Below, piece by piece: positions 1 through 7,217 of a DNA stretch of 11,449 nt; position 1 is the first letter of the stretch; every line of letters starts with the position of its first letter. The DNA comes from Rikenellaceae bacterium. GTDB lineage: Bacteria; Bacteroidota; Bacteroidia; Bacteroidales; Rikenellaceae. The stretch lies in the NCBI GenBank assembly GCA_021203585.1, contig JAJQAW010000100.1:1-11449 (forward strand). The letters are read 5' to 3'. The notes under the pieces are model-generated. The model was given only the letters and a program-made list of their open reading frames with translations, did no database searches and was not told the origin of the DNA. The position numbers were made by a program, and so were the translations under genes.

Positions 1-985
1 CGGTTTGCCAGTACCGCCTGGCATCCAAGGCATTGGGAAGATAACTCATCCCGAAAGTAACCTTGTTCATATTTTTGTACCGGATGTTGGAGGTGGGCTC
101 CACACGCGCCCACCCCTGGTACAAGTAGTCCAGAGCCAGGGTCATTTTACGGGAAGAGATCGAGGCTCCTACGCCGTAAAATTCCGGCAGATTCTGCCGG
201 GTAGGCGGCCGCACTTCATTGATGGCGACGGTGTCTTCGAAATCGTAAGCATACCGCGTATTGGTCATCTGAACATAGGATTTGTACCCGTAAATTGCTC
301 CGACGGTGAGGTATCGGTTGGAAGCCAGTTGTTCGTAATACTGCAGACCGAAATCGAAATAGACCTTTTCGCCCCGGGATTTATTTTCCGCGTACCAGTA
401 GGCGGAAGTTTCCTTGTGGCGGATGGTTCCGAAAATCAGGGATGCGTTCACCCCGGCGGAAAGTTTCGGAGAAATATTCAATGACTGGGTAAGGTAGAGT
501 TTATTGAATCCTCCTTCGCCGGTAAATTTCGTTTCAAAGGTTTGGTGGGTGCCGTCTATGGGTGAATCTTTGACGATGTTGTACCCCACGGCGGAGTAGG
601 GAGTCAATCCGACACTGATGGTCCACGGTTTGGCGGCTCGGAAACCGAAGGCCAACCGGCTAATGTTTCCCGCTCCGGCATATACTTTTTTCCCTTGTCC
701 GTCATACCAGGCCAGTTTTCCATAAAAAGATCCGTCGAAAATAAAGGTCTGGTGCGGAATGAGGGCGTTCCCTGCAGGATTGAGCGTATTCAAGGCGGCC
801 ACGTTGGGATTCATATAACCGATTCCGACTCCGGCCATACCGCTGTTTTCCCCGAAATTCCCTGTATTTACTTCACCTATACCGAACAGGGAATGCGGAG
901 AAGCGGTTGCCTGTGCGTAGGCCCGTTGCCCGCCGACCCATGATACTATCAATAATAGAAGACAATAAATGCTATTTTTCATCAT
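1..985 (-). CDS. FadL-like outer-membrane beta-barrel protein (3' end beyond window)
   Basis: About 328 residues are visible; the gene leaves the window at its 3' end. The start is ATGATGAAAAATAG, and either ATG (985 or 982) is possible. A signal peptide (hydrophobic residues 6-18, likely cut after AYA at 22-24, leaving Gln) is followed by SLFGIGEVNTGNFGENSGMA and a LNPAGNAL stretch. That resembles the N-terminus of Bacteroidota barrel proteins related to OmpP1/FadL, where an NPA motif sits in the plug. The rest alternates polar and aromatic residues (for example YYEQLASNRYLTVGAIYGYK), as beta-strands of a barrel do. The start lies inside the end of the DUF4270 gene (14-nt overlap), so the two are very probably co-translated. 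The substrate is unknown; FadL proteins move hydrophobic molecules, but transport here is only inference. Family assignment is moderate, outer-membrane location is good. Confidence 0.82.
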   Translation of the reverse strand, partial: MMKNSIYCLLLLIVSWVGGQRAYAQATASPHSLFGIGEVNTGNFGENSGMAGVGIGYMNPNVAALNTLNPAGNALIPHQTFIFDGSFYGKLAWYDGQGKKVYAGAGNISRLAFGFRAAKPWTISVGLTPYSAVGYNIVKDSPIDGTHQTFETKFTGEGGFNKLYLTQSLNISPKLSAGVNASLIFGTIRHKETSAYWYAENKSRGEKVYFDFGLQYYEQLASNRYLTVGAIYGYKSYVQMTNTRYAYDFEDTVAINEVRPPTRQNLPEFYGVGASISSRKMTLALDYLYQGWARVEPTSNIRYKNMNKVTFGMSYLPNALDARRYWQT

Positions 986-2333
986 AAAGGGTATAGGTGA
1001 TATGTAATTCTATATTATTTTCTTCCACGTTCTGGTTGCCGATAATCAGGTTGTTTAACGTGTATCCATAGCCCTGCCCGATCATCTGCAGGTGTTGTTT
1101 ATTCAACCCGACGGCCCCCATCTGGCCGGCTATGAAATCGGTGATATCGTACGTATAATAGGTGTTGGCGGTGGTCATTTCATCGTAGTTGAGCGATCCG
1201 CTTTGAAGCTGTAAATTGCGGTCGGTAATGGCTCCCGTCACCACATTTTCGATATTGGAGACATACATCAGCAGCGTTTCCGGAAGCGGAGAATAATTTT
1301 GCTTGTCGAACGTACCCAGCAACGGATAGACCACCAGGGTAGCCGCGACCACGGTTCCGTTTTCCCCCAGGTTTCGGATGTTATTCAAATACGGGAATTC
1401 GATTTTGGTATAAACGCCGGTCAGCCCTTCGATGAAGGTTTTATTATCGGTCTCTTTGCTGCGGATTTCGTTGTTTCTGAAGGAAATTCCTTCCAGCGGC
1501 GAGCCGGTGCGGTCCGATTCGACCTGAGTAAAATGGCACGAGGGGATCGACTGAAAGGTCCACACGTAGTCGGTTACCTCTTCCATGGAGGTGTGGAAAT
1601 ACAGTTTCATCACACAGGTCGTATCCTGCCCTTGAAAAGCCAGAATGGCCGCGTCGGTTTCCGGATGACCGGATCTCAGCACCAGGCCGTTGAAATAGCG
1701 GCGGAAGGCATCGTCGTTTTCCATCTCTTCTTTATCGCGGGTCAGTTTTTCCAGAAACTCTAGTCCCAATTCGTCCGGCAGGCGCATTTCGATATTCTTG
1801 CGCAGCCCCGGCCGCGGATAGAAAGTTTTTTGGGAAATGGGTTGCGGATCGTATGAAAAAGAAGAATGTCCGTACAAGTATCCGTCGTCATCGAGTTCGA
1901 CCCGTTCGGTGAGCCGATGCACATTGAGCGTCAACAGTTTTGTCGTATCTCCGGAAAAGATGGTGGAATCCGGACGCAACTCAAGCGTCAGGGAATCGAA
2001 TCGGATGGAGCTGGTGAACTGATAATTTTCTTCGTACGTGTAATCTTCCGTCCGTTTGAAACTCAGGTAGGAAGATACGGTAGTCCGCCCCCAATCCGGC
2101 GAACGAAAAGTGCCGGCGAAAATGGTGCTTCCCCCGGAGGTAGGAATCGAATCGAGCATGATATTTGACGTCAGCACGGTACAGGTATCGATGTAGATGA
2201 CGCGGGTATGCACATCGACCCAGTTGTCTCCGATGCGCATCGCTTCGTTGTTGCACCCGGCCAATCCCGCAAAAAGGGAAACGAGGACCGCAAGTACGAG
2301 GATAAGCCTCTTTTTTATTTGCATTTTTAACAT
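972..2333 (-). CDS. DUF4270 family lipoprotein
   Basis: A 453-residue lipoprotein when started at 2333 (ATG at 2324 is equally plausible; the frame is open to 2462 but the added residues are not signal-like). Residues 5-27 form a lipoprotein signal, KKR then a hydrophobic run ending GLAGC, so Cys27 should be lipidated. Directly after comes GDNWVDVHTRVIYIDTCTV (35-53) and then LDSIPTS, the N-terminal signature I associate with the Bacteroidota family DUF4270. The C-terminal end (IGNQNVEENNIELHITYTL) also fits that family. The biochemical role of DUF4270 is not established. No enzyme motif is visible; the protein is rich in beta-strand-like sequence. The stop TAG overlaps the start of the downstream barrel gene, so lipoprotein and barrel may act together at the outer membrane (inference). 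Confidence 0.85.
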   Translation of the reverse strand: MLKMQIKKRLILVLAVLVSLFAGLAGCNNEAMRIGDNWVDVHTRVIYIDTCTVLTSNIMLDSIPTSGGSTIFAGTFRSPDWGRTTVSSYLSFKRTEDYTYEENYQFTSSIRFDSLTLELRPDSTIFSGDTTKLLTLNVHRLTERVELDDDGYLYGHSSFSYDPQPISQKTFYPRPGLRKNIEMRLPDELGLEFLEKLTRDKEEMENDDAFRRYFNGLVLRSGHPETDAAILAFQGQDTTCVMKLYFHTSMEEVTDYVWTFQSIPSCHFTQVESDRTGSPLEGISFRNNEIRSKETDNKTFIEGLTGVYTKIEFPYLNNIRNLGENGTVVAATLVVYPLLGTFDKQNYSPLPETLLMYVSNIENVVTGAITDRNLQLQSGSLNYDEMTTANTYYTYDITDFIAGQMGAVGLNKQHLQMIGQGYGYTLNNLIIGNQNVEENNIELHITYTLYDEK

Positions 2334-2419
2334 TTTATGTCCGAAATAAGCTTGGCTTGAAACCTTAGCCAAAAAAAATAGTTGAAATTCTTGTTTTATT
2401 CGGCGAATTATTAATTTTG

Positions 2420-2552
2420 TCCGATGAATCAATGGGTAACATCCGGAAGGATTTGATCGCAACGGGAATCTGATTCACCGGATAAAAAGGTCATTTGGTC
2501 GATTATTTTTGGCTTGTATACACAGATAATCATAGATTTGCTTTTCATCGGA
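2420..2552. repeat. Inverted repeat TCCGATGAA / TTCATCGGA in the divergent promoter region
   Basis: TCCGATGAA at 2420-2428 is the exact reverse complement of TTCATCGGA at 2544-2552. As a result, each of the two divergent genes has the same 9-bp word reading toward it. An additional shared ATTGATTC word flanks both copies (minus strand 2432-2425, plus strand 2557-2564). The right copy sits at the predicted transcription start of the kelch gene. It may be a shared regulator site; chance is possible in AT-rich DNA. Confidence 0.4.
2508..2540 (+). promoter_or_regulatory. Bacteroidota-type promoter for the kelch lipoprotein gene
   Basis: TTTG at 2508-2511, a 21-nt spacer, and TAGATTTG at 2533-2540 match the Bacteroidota -33/-7 pattern (TTTG or TTG, about 19-21 nt, TAnnTTTG). 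The start of transcription would be near 2547, giving a leader of about 65 nt before the ATG at 2612. A second, weaker plus-strand match lies upstream (TTG at 2391-2393, TAATTTTG at 2412-2419). Confidence 0.5.
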
Positions 2553-2579
2553 TAATTGATTCAATATATTATGACTGCA

Positions 2580-2609
2580 CAAAATTAAGAAACTTAATAA
2601 AAAAATCAA
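2580..2609 (-). promoter_or_regulatory. Possible promoter for the DUF4270 gene
   Basis: On the minus strand TTG (2609-2607), 19 nt, then TAATTTTG (2587-2580) fits the Bacteroidota promoter pattern. It would start a transcript near 2573 and leave a long leader of about 240 nt before the DUF4270 start. No better match closer to the gene was seen. The region is AT-rich, so a chance match is possible. Confidence 0.3.
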
Positions 2610-2611
2610 GA

Positions 2612-3649
2612 ATGAAAAAGAAAGGTTTGTATGCCGCGTTCGTAATCATGGCGCTTTTTATTTATACCGGATGTTCGAGTAGCGGAGACGATGAACTGTG
2701 GGGAAACTGGGTCAATATAGGGGACTTCGACGGTTATTCCCGCAGCAGCGCAGTGGCCTTTACCATAGGAGACAAAGCGTATGTGGGTACGGGTTATTCC
2801 GGAAGAAACGCCGATCCTCAGAAACGGATCAACGACTTTTGGGTATACGACGGAACGAGCTGGTCGCAACTCAATCCTTTTCCGGGTCCCTCCCGCAACC
2901 GTGCCGTCGGGTTCAGCATCGGTAATTACGGCTATGTAGGACTGGGCAGCACGGAAGACGATGAGTTTTTCAGCGACTTTTATAAATTCGATCCCTCGGG
3001 AGACAACGGCAAAGGTACGTGGACCAAACTGGCCGACGACGCTTTTCCCGGAACTGCGCGCCATTCGGCCGTGGCTTTTTCTGTCAACGGATATGGATTC
3101 GTGGGTTGTGGTTCGGACGGTAGCGGATTGAAAGATTTTTACCGGTTCGATCCGAGTACCGAACGCTTTACCGAATGCACCAGCATCGGCGGGTCGAAAC
3201 GGATCGGAGCTTCCGCGTTCGTGATCGACAACATCGCCTATGTGGTGGGCGGTCAAAACAACCTGGCTGAAGTGAACGATTTCTGGTCTTACGATGCCGC
3301 GACTGACACTTGGAAGGAGCTCAGAAAAATTGCCAACGTAACCGACGAATCCTACGACGACGATTATACCAGCATCATGCGCTCCTACGGCTCGGCTTTC
3401 GTGATCGATGGAAAAGGGTATATTTCGACCGGAACCTACAACAGTTATGTACGCAGTACCACCTGGGAGTATGATCCGGCTACCGATCTTTGGGAAGAAT
3501 TGCACGCCTTCGAAGGAACGGGCCGTTCGGAAGCGGTCGGCTTTACCGTCTTCGGACGCGGCTACGTGCTCACTGGAAAAACCGGAAGCACCCAATTGGA
3601 CAACATGTTCGAATTCCGTCCGTGGGAAGAGTACAACGAATACGACTAA
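2612..3649 (+). CDS. Kelch-repeat (six-bladed propeller) lipoprotein
   Basis: 345 residues. The start at 2612 is chosen because it begins a lipoprotein signal (MKKK, hydrophobic 6-17, YTGC with Cys21); the frame is open upstream to 2495 but without signal-like sequence. After the Cys comes SSSGDDE, a Ser then acidic stretch like the Bacteroidota export signal that sends lipoproteins to the cell surface. Six kelch repeats of about 50 residues begin near 44, 95, 150, 197, 257 and 305. Each has the pattern R-x3-A-hydrophobic-F, then G-Y/F-V-x-x-G, then an aromatic, D and W (for example NDFWSYDAATDTWKEL at 222-237). This predicts a six-bladed beta-propeller, usually a binding platform. No galactose-oxidase catalytic domain or copper-ligand set is visible, so that name would be misleading. 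Blade 5 carries an acidic insert (DESYDDDYTS, 245-254). It is divergent from the DUF4270 gene and ends before a strong terminator. Ligand unknown. Confidence 0.88.
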   Translation: MKKKGLYAAFVIMALFIYTGCSSSGDDELWGNWVNIGDFDGYSRSSAVAFTIGDKAYVGTGYSGRNADPQKRINDFWVYDGTSWSQLNPFPGPSRNRAVGFSIGNYGYVGLGSTEDDEFFSDFYKFDPSGDNGKGTWTKLADDAFPGTARHSAVAFSVNGYGFVGCGSDGSGLKDFYRFDPSTERFTECTSIGGSKRIGASAFVIDNIAYVVGGQNNLAEVNDFWSYDAATDTWKELRKIANVTDESYDDDYTSIMRSYGSAFVIDGKGYISTGTYNSYVRSTTWEYDPATDLWEELHAFEGTGRSEAVGFTVFGRGYVLTGKTGSTQLDNMFEFRPWEEYNEYD

Positions 3650-3682
3650 ACGGTTCTGCCGTCTTATAGCGGCGAAAATTGG

Positions 3683-3711
3683 AAAGGGAAGCCCTCGGGC
3701 TTCCCTTTTTT
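3683..3711 (+). terminator. Rho-independent terminator after the kelch gene
   Basis: AAAGGGAAGCCC (3683-3694) pairs with GGGCTTCCCTTT (3697-3708); in practice the stem closes on a CTCG tetraloop at 3694-3697. A T-run follows (3706-3711). It lies 33 nt after the kelch stop codon. A second short stem, CCTTTTC (3718-3724) with GAAAAGG (3727-3733), follows immediately. Confidence 0.88.
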
Positions 3712-3782
3712 GTCGGTCCTTTTCCCGAAAAGGGCCCGAATAGCCGGTTTCGACGTTTTTTTCCTGCGGTTGGTCGAGTTTT

Positions 3783-3814
3783 TTTGGGACTTTCCGAGAT
3801 TGGTATCAACTTTG
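3783..3814 (+). promoter_or_regulatory. Candidate promoter of the efflux operon
   Basis: TTTG (3783-3786), a 20-nt spacer and CAACTTTG (3807-3814) match the Bacteroidota -33/-7 promoter except for the first T of the -7 box. Transcription would start near 3820, about 27 nt before the TolC-family ATG. An alternative -7 box, TATCTTTA (3829-3836), lacks a well-placed -33 element. Confidence 0.42.
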
Positions 3815-3818
3815 ATAC
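3803..3818. promoter_or_regulatory. Perfect 16-bp dyad, candidate operator
   Basis: GTATCAACTTTGATAC has 7-bp perfect arms (GTATCAA / TTGATAC) around CT. It covers the candidate -7 box of the efflux operon and lies 28 nt before the first start codon, where a bound dimeric regulator would block initiation. It has no T-run and is too short to be a likely terminator. The binding protein is unknown. Confidence 0.45.
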
Positions 3819-3846
3819 AGCAAAAAATTATCTTTAAATCGACAAT

Positions 3847-5157
3847 ATGAAACGCTACCCCCTGCTGTTGCTGGTCGGGGCATTCCTGTTCCCGCTCGTC
3901 GCAACCGCGCAAACGACCGGAACGGATACGCTCCGTCTGACCCTGGAAGACTGCCTGTTTTACGCGCTAGACCACAATTACAATCGCCAGGTGAGAATGT
4001 TGAATGAAGCGGCGGCCGAAGAGAATATCGAACAGGCCCGCAAAAACCGGCTGCCCAATCTCTCGGCCACGGTCAGTGAAACCCTATCCGACTCGAAAGA
4101 CAATCACGGTTCGTGGAATGGAAATTACGGGGTCAGTACCGGGGCCACGCTTTATCAGGGCGGAAATCTCAAAGAAACGATCCGGCTCAACGAGCTGCGC
4201 CGGGAGTTGACTTACCTGCAAACGGATCAATACGATAACGAGCTGATCATCCAAATTCTCCAATCCTTTCTCACCGCCCTGGGCAATGAAGAATTGCTGC
4301 GCTACCAGCGTTTCGTACTGGAAGCCAGTGAAGAACAACGCCGGCAAGGTCGCGAGTTATTCGCCGCGGGCGAGATGATCGAAAGCGATTACCTGTTGCT
4401 GGAAGCCCAGTATGCCTCGGACCGCAACAACCTGCTGGAAACGGAGATCGGATTGGAAAACAGCCTTTCTTCGCTCAAAATCCTCCTCTCGCTCGACCCG
4501 CAGGAACCCATGCGCATCGTCTATCCCGATACGGCGGCCATCCGTTCCATGCTGATTCTTCCCTCGGAAGATTACGTGCTGGACCGTTCGTTGGAAAGCC
4601 TACCGGAATTACGGATCAGCGACTTCAATGTGGAAATCGCCGAATCGGGCGTTCGGATTTCCCGCTCGTCGTTTTTTCCGACGGTCAGTCTGAGCGGTAG
4701 TGTGGGAACCGGACATGTCAATACTTTTTCCCGTTACGGAAACCAACTTTCGGACCGGCTGAACGAACAGGTCGGCGTATCGGTCAGTATTCCGATATTT
4801 AACCGGGGACAAACCCGTTCGAACGTAACGCAAAGCCGTATCGCCCTGCAGCAAGCCGAATTGAGCCGGATGCAGACCGAACTGGAAATCCGCAATACCG
4901 TGGTGCAGGAATACCGCGATGTGGTCACCGCCGGCAACCGCTTCCTGGCTTCCGAAATCCGGCAGGAGGCCTATTTTCAATCGTTCGAAGCCTACCGGGC
5001 CATGTTCGAAGTTAGCGCCATTACGACGGTCGAATTGCTGCAACAGCAAAACAATTACATCAGCGCACTGAACGATTACATTCAAAGCAAATACGGTTTT
5101 CTGCTCATCCGCTCCATCCTGGATGTGTATATGGGTGAGCCTTTGTCCATCCTGTAA
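3847..5157 (+). CDS. TolC-family outer-membrane efflux protein
   Basis: 436 residues, the usual size of TolC/OEP proteins. The signal peptide is residues 1-21 (MKRYP, Leu-rich core, ATA cleavage site before Gln22). Two OEP halves follow, roughly 28-215 and 235-425. The first opens with LRLTLEDCLFYALDHNY, the typical helix-opening motif with a conserved Leu/Asn pattern, and the second ends with a long helical stretch (VELLQQQNNYISALNDYIQSK). The strand part of each half is visible as alternating small and polar residues (TVSLSGSVGTGH). Three such chains would form the outer-membrane channel and periplasmic tunnel of a tripartite pump. It is the first gene of the operon, with the adaptor gene 21 nt downstream. 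Having its own channel gene suggests a dedicated exporter. Family certain, substrate unknown. Confidence 0.94.
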   Translation: MKRYPLLLLVGAFLFPLVATAQTTGTDTLRLTLEDCLFYALDHNYNRQVRMLNEAAAEENIEQARKNRLPNLSATVSETLSDSKDNHGSWNGNYGVSTGATLYQGGNLKETIRLNELRRELTYLQTDQYDNELIIQILQSFLTALGNEELLRYQRFVLEASEEQRRQGRELFAAGEMIESDYLLLEAQYASDRNNLLETEIGLENSLSSLKILLSLDPQEPMRIVYPDTAAIRSMLILPSEDYVLDRSLESLPELRISDFNVEIAESGVRISRSSFFPTVSLSGSVGTGHVNTFSRYGNQLSDRLNEQVGVSVSIPIFNRGQTRSNVTQSRIALQQAELSRMQTELEIRNTVVQEYRDVVTAGNRFLASEIRQEAYFQSFEAYRAMFEVSAITTVELLQQQNNYISALNDYIQSKYGFLLIRSILDVYMGEPLSIL

Positions 5158-5178
5158 ACAAAAAAACGAAATAGTACC

Positions 5179-6390
5179 ATGAAAAAGAAAACAGTCTGGG
5201 TGATTCTCATCCTTCTCGCATTGGTGGTCGCGGCCATCCTGTGGATCTCCAACGCGCGCAAACAGGAACTGATCGTCAATACTTCGGTGGTGGAGCGCGG
5301 CACGGTCGAATTGACGGTCATGGCCACCGGATACGTGCAGCCGGTGGAAGAAGTGGAGGTCGGAACGCAGGTTTCGGGAGTGATCGAGCACATCTATGTG
5401 GACTACAATTCCGAAGTGAAGAAGGGGCAATTGATCGCCGTACTGGAAAAAATCACCCTGGAGGAAAAAGTTACCCAGTCGCAGGCCAGCCTGACCAGCG
5501 CCCGGAGCGACCTCAATTACGCCCAACAGAATTACGACCGCACCAAGCAATTGTACGATGCCAAAGCCACCACATTGGTCTCCCTGCAGGCGGCGGAAAA
5601 CCAGCTGGCCCAGGCTCAATCGGCGCTGATCAATGCCGAAGCCAATTTATCGCAGGCGGAAACCAATCTTTCCTACGCCTACATCTACTCGCCGATCGAC
5701 GGCGTTGTCTTGGACCGCTCGGTCAACGAAGGCCAGACCGTTGCCGCCTCGTTCAATACTCCGACCCTGTTTACCATCGCCGAAGACCTCACTAAAATGC
5801 AGGTGGAGGCGGACGTGGACGAAGCGGACATCGGTCAGGTAAAAGTGGGACAACCGGTTACTTTTACCGTAGACGCTTACAGCGGTGAGATTTTTACCGG
5901 AACAGTCAGCGAAGTACGGCTGCAGCCGACGGTAACGAGCAATGTAGTCACCTATACGGTGATCATCGAAGCGCCGAATCCCGAATTGAAACTCTTTCCC
6001 GGCATGACGGCCAGTATTACGGTGGTGACGCAGTCGGAAACGGGGGTGATCGTTCCGGTCGAGGCGACCAACTTTCAACTCACCCAGGAATACGCCGATG
6101 CCCTGGAATTGCCGGAGCCCGGCCCTCGTCCCCTGCCCTTACCGGAGGCGGACTACTCTCAAACTGGGGATTCCAAAACCGTGTGGGTGGATCGCTCCGG
6201 AATACTGGAACAACGATTCATTCGGACGGGAATCAGCGACGGGATTCATACGATCGTACATTCCGGCTTAGCGGTCGGCGAACAGGTGGTCCTGTCGGCC
6301 TCCTTCGGCAAGAAAAATAAAACGGGCCAGGCGGTCAGCAATCCGCTGATGCCCTCCCCACCCCGCGGCGGTAACCGGAGTCCGCGGTAA
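5179..6390 (+). CDS. HlyD/MacA-type periplasmic adaptor subunit
   Basis: 403 residues. An N-terminal membrane anchor (6-23) after MKKK places the rest in the periplasm. Domains in order: barrel-sandwich (lipoyl-like) half near 50-90 (GYVQPVEEVEVGTQVSG), a coiled-coil hairpin about 92-165 rich in Gln, Ala and Leu, the second lipoyl half with YSPIDGVV (170-177) and VNEGQTV (182-188), a beta-barrel about 205-285 ending LFPGMTASI (272-280), and a membrane-proximal domain to about 375. The basic, Pro-rich tail (NPLMPSPPRGGNRSPR) is of a kind common in this subfamily. It should bridge the FtsX-type permease and the TolC channel. A Pro-rich loop (LPEPGPRPLPLPEAD, 311-325) interrupts the membrane-proximal domain. 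Genes on both sides are 21 nt away, consistent with one transcript. Confidence 0.94.
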   Translation: MKKKTVWVILILLALVVAAILWISNARKQELIVNTSVVERGTVELTVMATGYVQPVEEVEVGTQVSGVIEHIYVDYNSEVKKGQLIAVLEKITLEEKVTQSQASLTSARSDLNYAQQNYDRTKQLYDAKATTLVSLQAAENQLAQAQSALINAEANLSQAETNLSYAYIYSPIDGVVLDRSVNEGQTVAASFNTPTLFTIAEDLTKMQVEADVDEADIGQVKVGQPVTFTVDAYSGEIFTGTVSEVRLQPTVTSNVVTYTVIIEAPNPELKLFPGMTASITVVTQSETGVIVPVEATNFQLTQEYADALELPEPGPRPLPLPEADYSQTGDSKTVWVDRSGILEQRFIRTGISDGIHTIVHSGLAVGEQVVLSASFGKKNKTGQAVSNPLMPSPPRGGNRSPR

Positions 6391-6411
6391 CCGGTAAACA
6401 GCAACCATATT

Positions 6412-7155
6412 ATGGACCATACAATCATCCAAGTCGAAAAACTCCGGCGAACCTTCGAGATGGGCTCCGAGAAAGTCCACGCCCTGAAGGGTATCTCTTT
6501 TACCATCTATCCGGGCGAATTCGCCAGCATCATGGGTACCAGCGGTAGCGGAAAGTCGACCCTGTTGAATATCCTCGGCTGTTTGGACCGTCCGACTTCC
6601 GGCGAATACTACATCGACGGAATTGCGGTCAGCGCGCTCTCGCGGGACGAACTGTCGACCATCCGCAACCGGAAAATCGGATTCGTATTTCAATCCTATA
6701 ACCTACTGGCTCGGACTACGGCCCTGGAAAATGTGGAGCTGCCGCTGCTGTACAATTCCTCTGTCTCAGCGGCCCAGAGGCGGGAAAGAGCGATCCATGC
6801 CCTGGAACAGGTAGGATTGCAGGATCGGATGGGTCATATGCCCAACCAACTCTCCGGAGGGCAACAGCAGCGGGTGGCTATCGCTCGTGCCCTGGTCAAC
6901 GATCCGGTACTGCTGCTGGCCGACGAGGCGACGGGCAACCTCGATACGCGGACCTCCTACGAGATTATGACGCTTTTCCAGGAACTCAACAGCGAAGGCA
7001 AGACCATTGCCTTTGTCACCCATGAATCGGATATCGCCGTATTCACTTCCCGCACGATCATGCTTCGGGACGGGCATATCGTTAAGGATGAAGCGGTTGC
7101 TACCCAATCTGCCCGGGTGGCCCTGGAGGCCCTTCCTCCTTCGGAAGATTATTAA
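6412..7155 (+). CDS. ABC transporter ATP-binding protein (MacB/LolD class)
   Basis: 247 residues, a complete nucleotide-binding domain. Walker [10 protein letters not shown] (42-50), Q-loop Gln94 in FVFQSYNLL, signature [15 protein letters not shown] (147-161), Walker [10 protein letters not shown] (166-174, catalytic Glu172), D-loop GNLD (175-178) and switch His204 in FVTHE. All catalytic residues are present, so the ATPase looks active. The sequence class ([17 protein letters not shown] end) is that of ATPases paired with FtsX-like, MacB-type permeases, which drive mechanical movement of the periplasmic part and do not channel substrate through the inner membrane. It is 21 nt after the adaptor; the permease follows after 62 nt. 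Confidence 0.95.
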   Translation: MDHTIIQVEKLRRTFEMGSEKVHALKGISFTIYPGEFASIMGTSGSGKSTLLNILGCLDRPTSGEYYIDGIAVSALSRDELSTIRNRKIGFVFQSYNLLARTTALENVELPLLYNSSVSAAQRRERAIHALEQVGLQDRMGHMPNQLSGGQQQRVAIARALVNDPVLLLADEATGNLDTRTSYEIMTLFQELNSEGKTIAFVTHESDIAVFTSRTIMLRDGHIVKDEAVATQSARVALEALPPSEDY

Positions 7156-7197
7156 TAAACGACACTTCCTGCAGGGGACGGCCTCGGCCGGACGGTC

Positions 7198-7203
7198 AGG
7201 AGG
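7198..7203 (+). promoter_or_regulatory. AGGAGG site before the permease gene
   Basis: A perfect Shine-Dalgarno-like AGGAGG lies 14 nt before the permease ATG, a long spacing and an unusual site for a Bacteroidota. Just upstream is a compact hairpin, CGGCC (7179-7183) with GGCCG (7186-7190). The 62-nt gap 7156-7217 is the longest in the operon, so permease translation may be set separately. Chance is possible. Confidence 0.3.
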
Positions 7204-7217
7204 GAAAAATACAACTT

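Noticed and set aside
2495..2611. Upstream start for the kelch lipoprotein at 2495
   Set aside because: The added 39 residues are not signal-like and would bury the lipoprotein signal; the promoter-like TAGATTTG box at 2533 also lies within them.
2606..3595. Long open frame (329 codons) antisense to the kelch gene
   Set aside because: No signal peptide, domain or sensible composition; it is a mirror of codon bias in the clearly real kelch lipoprotein frame.
2612..3649. Galactose oxidase annotation for the kelch protein
   Set aside because: Only propeller repeats are present; there is no added catalytic domain or evident copper-ligand set.
4609..5619. Long open frame (336 codons) antisense to the TolC and adaptor genes
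   Set aside because: Spans two well-supported genes on the other strand, is rich in His, Gln and Asp as antisense frames are, and has no recognisable motif.
7168..7175. CCTGCAGG palindrome as an operator
   Set aside because: An 8-bp palindrome is expected by chance and the same word occurs inside the barrel gene near 771; no promoter-like context.
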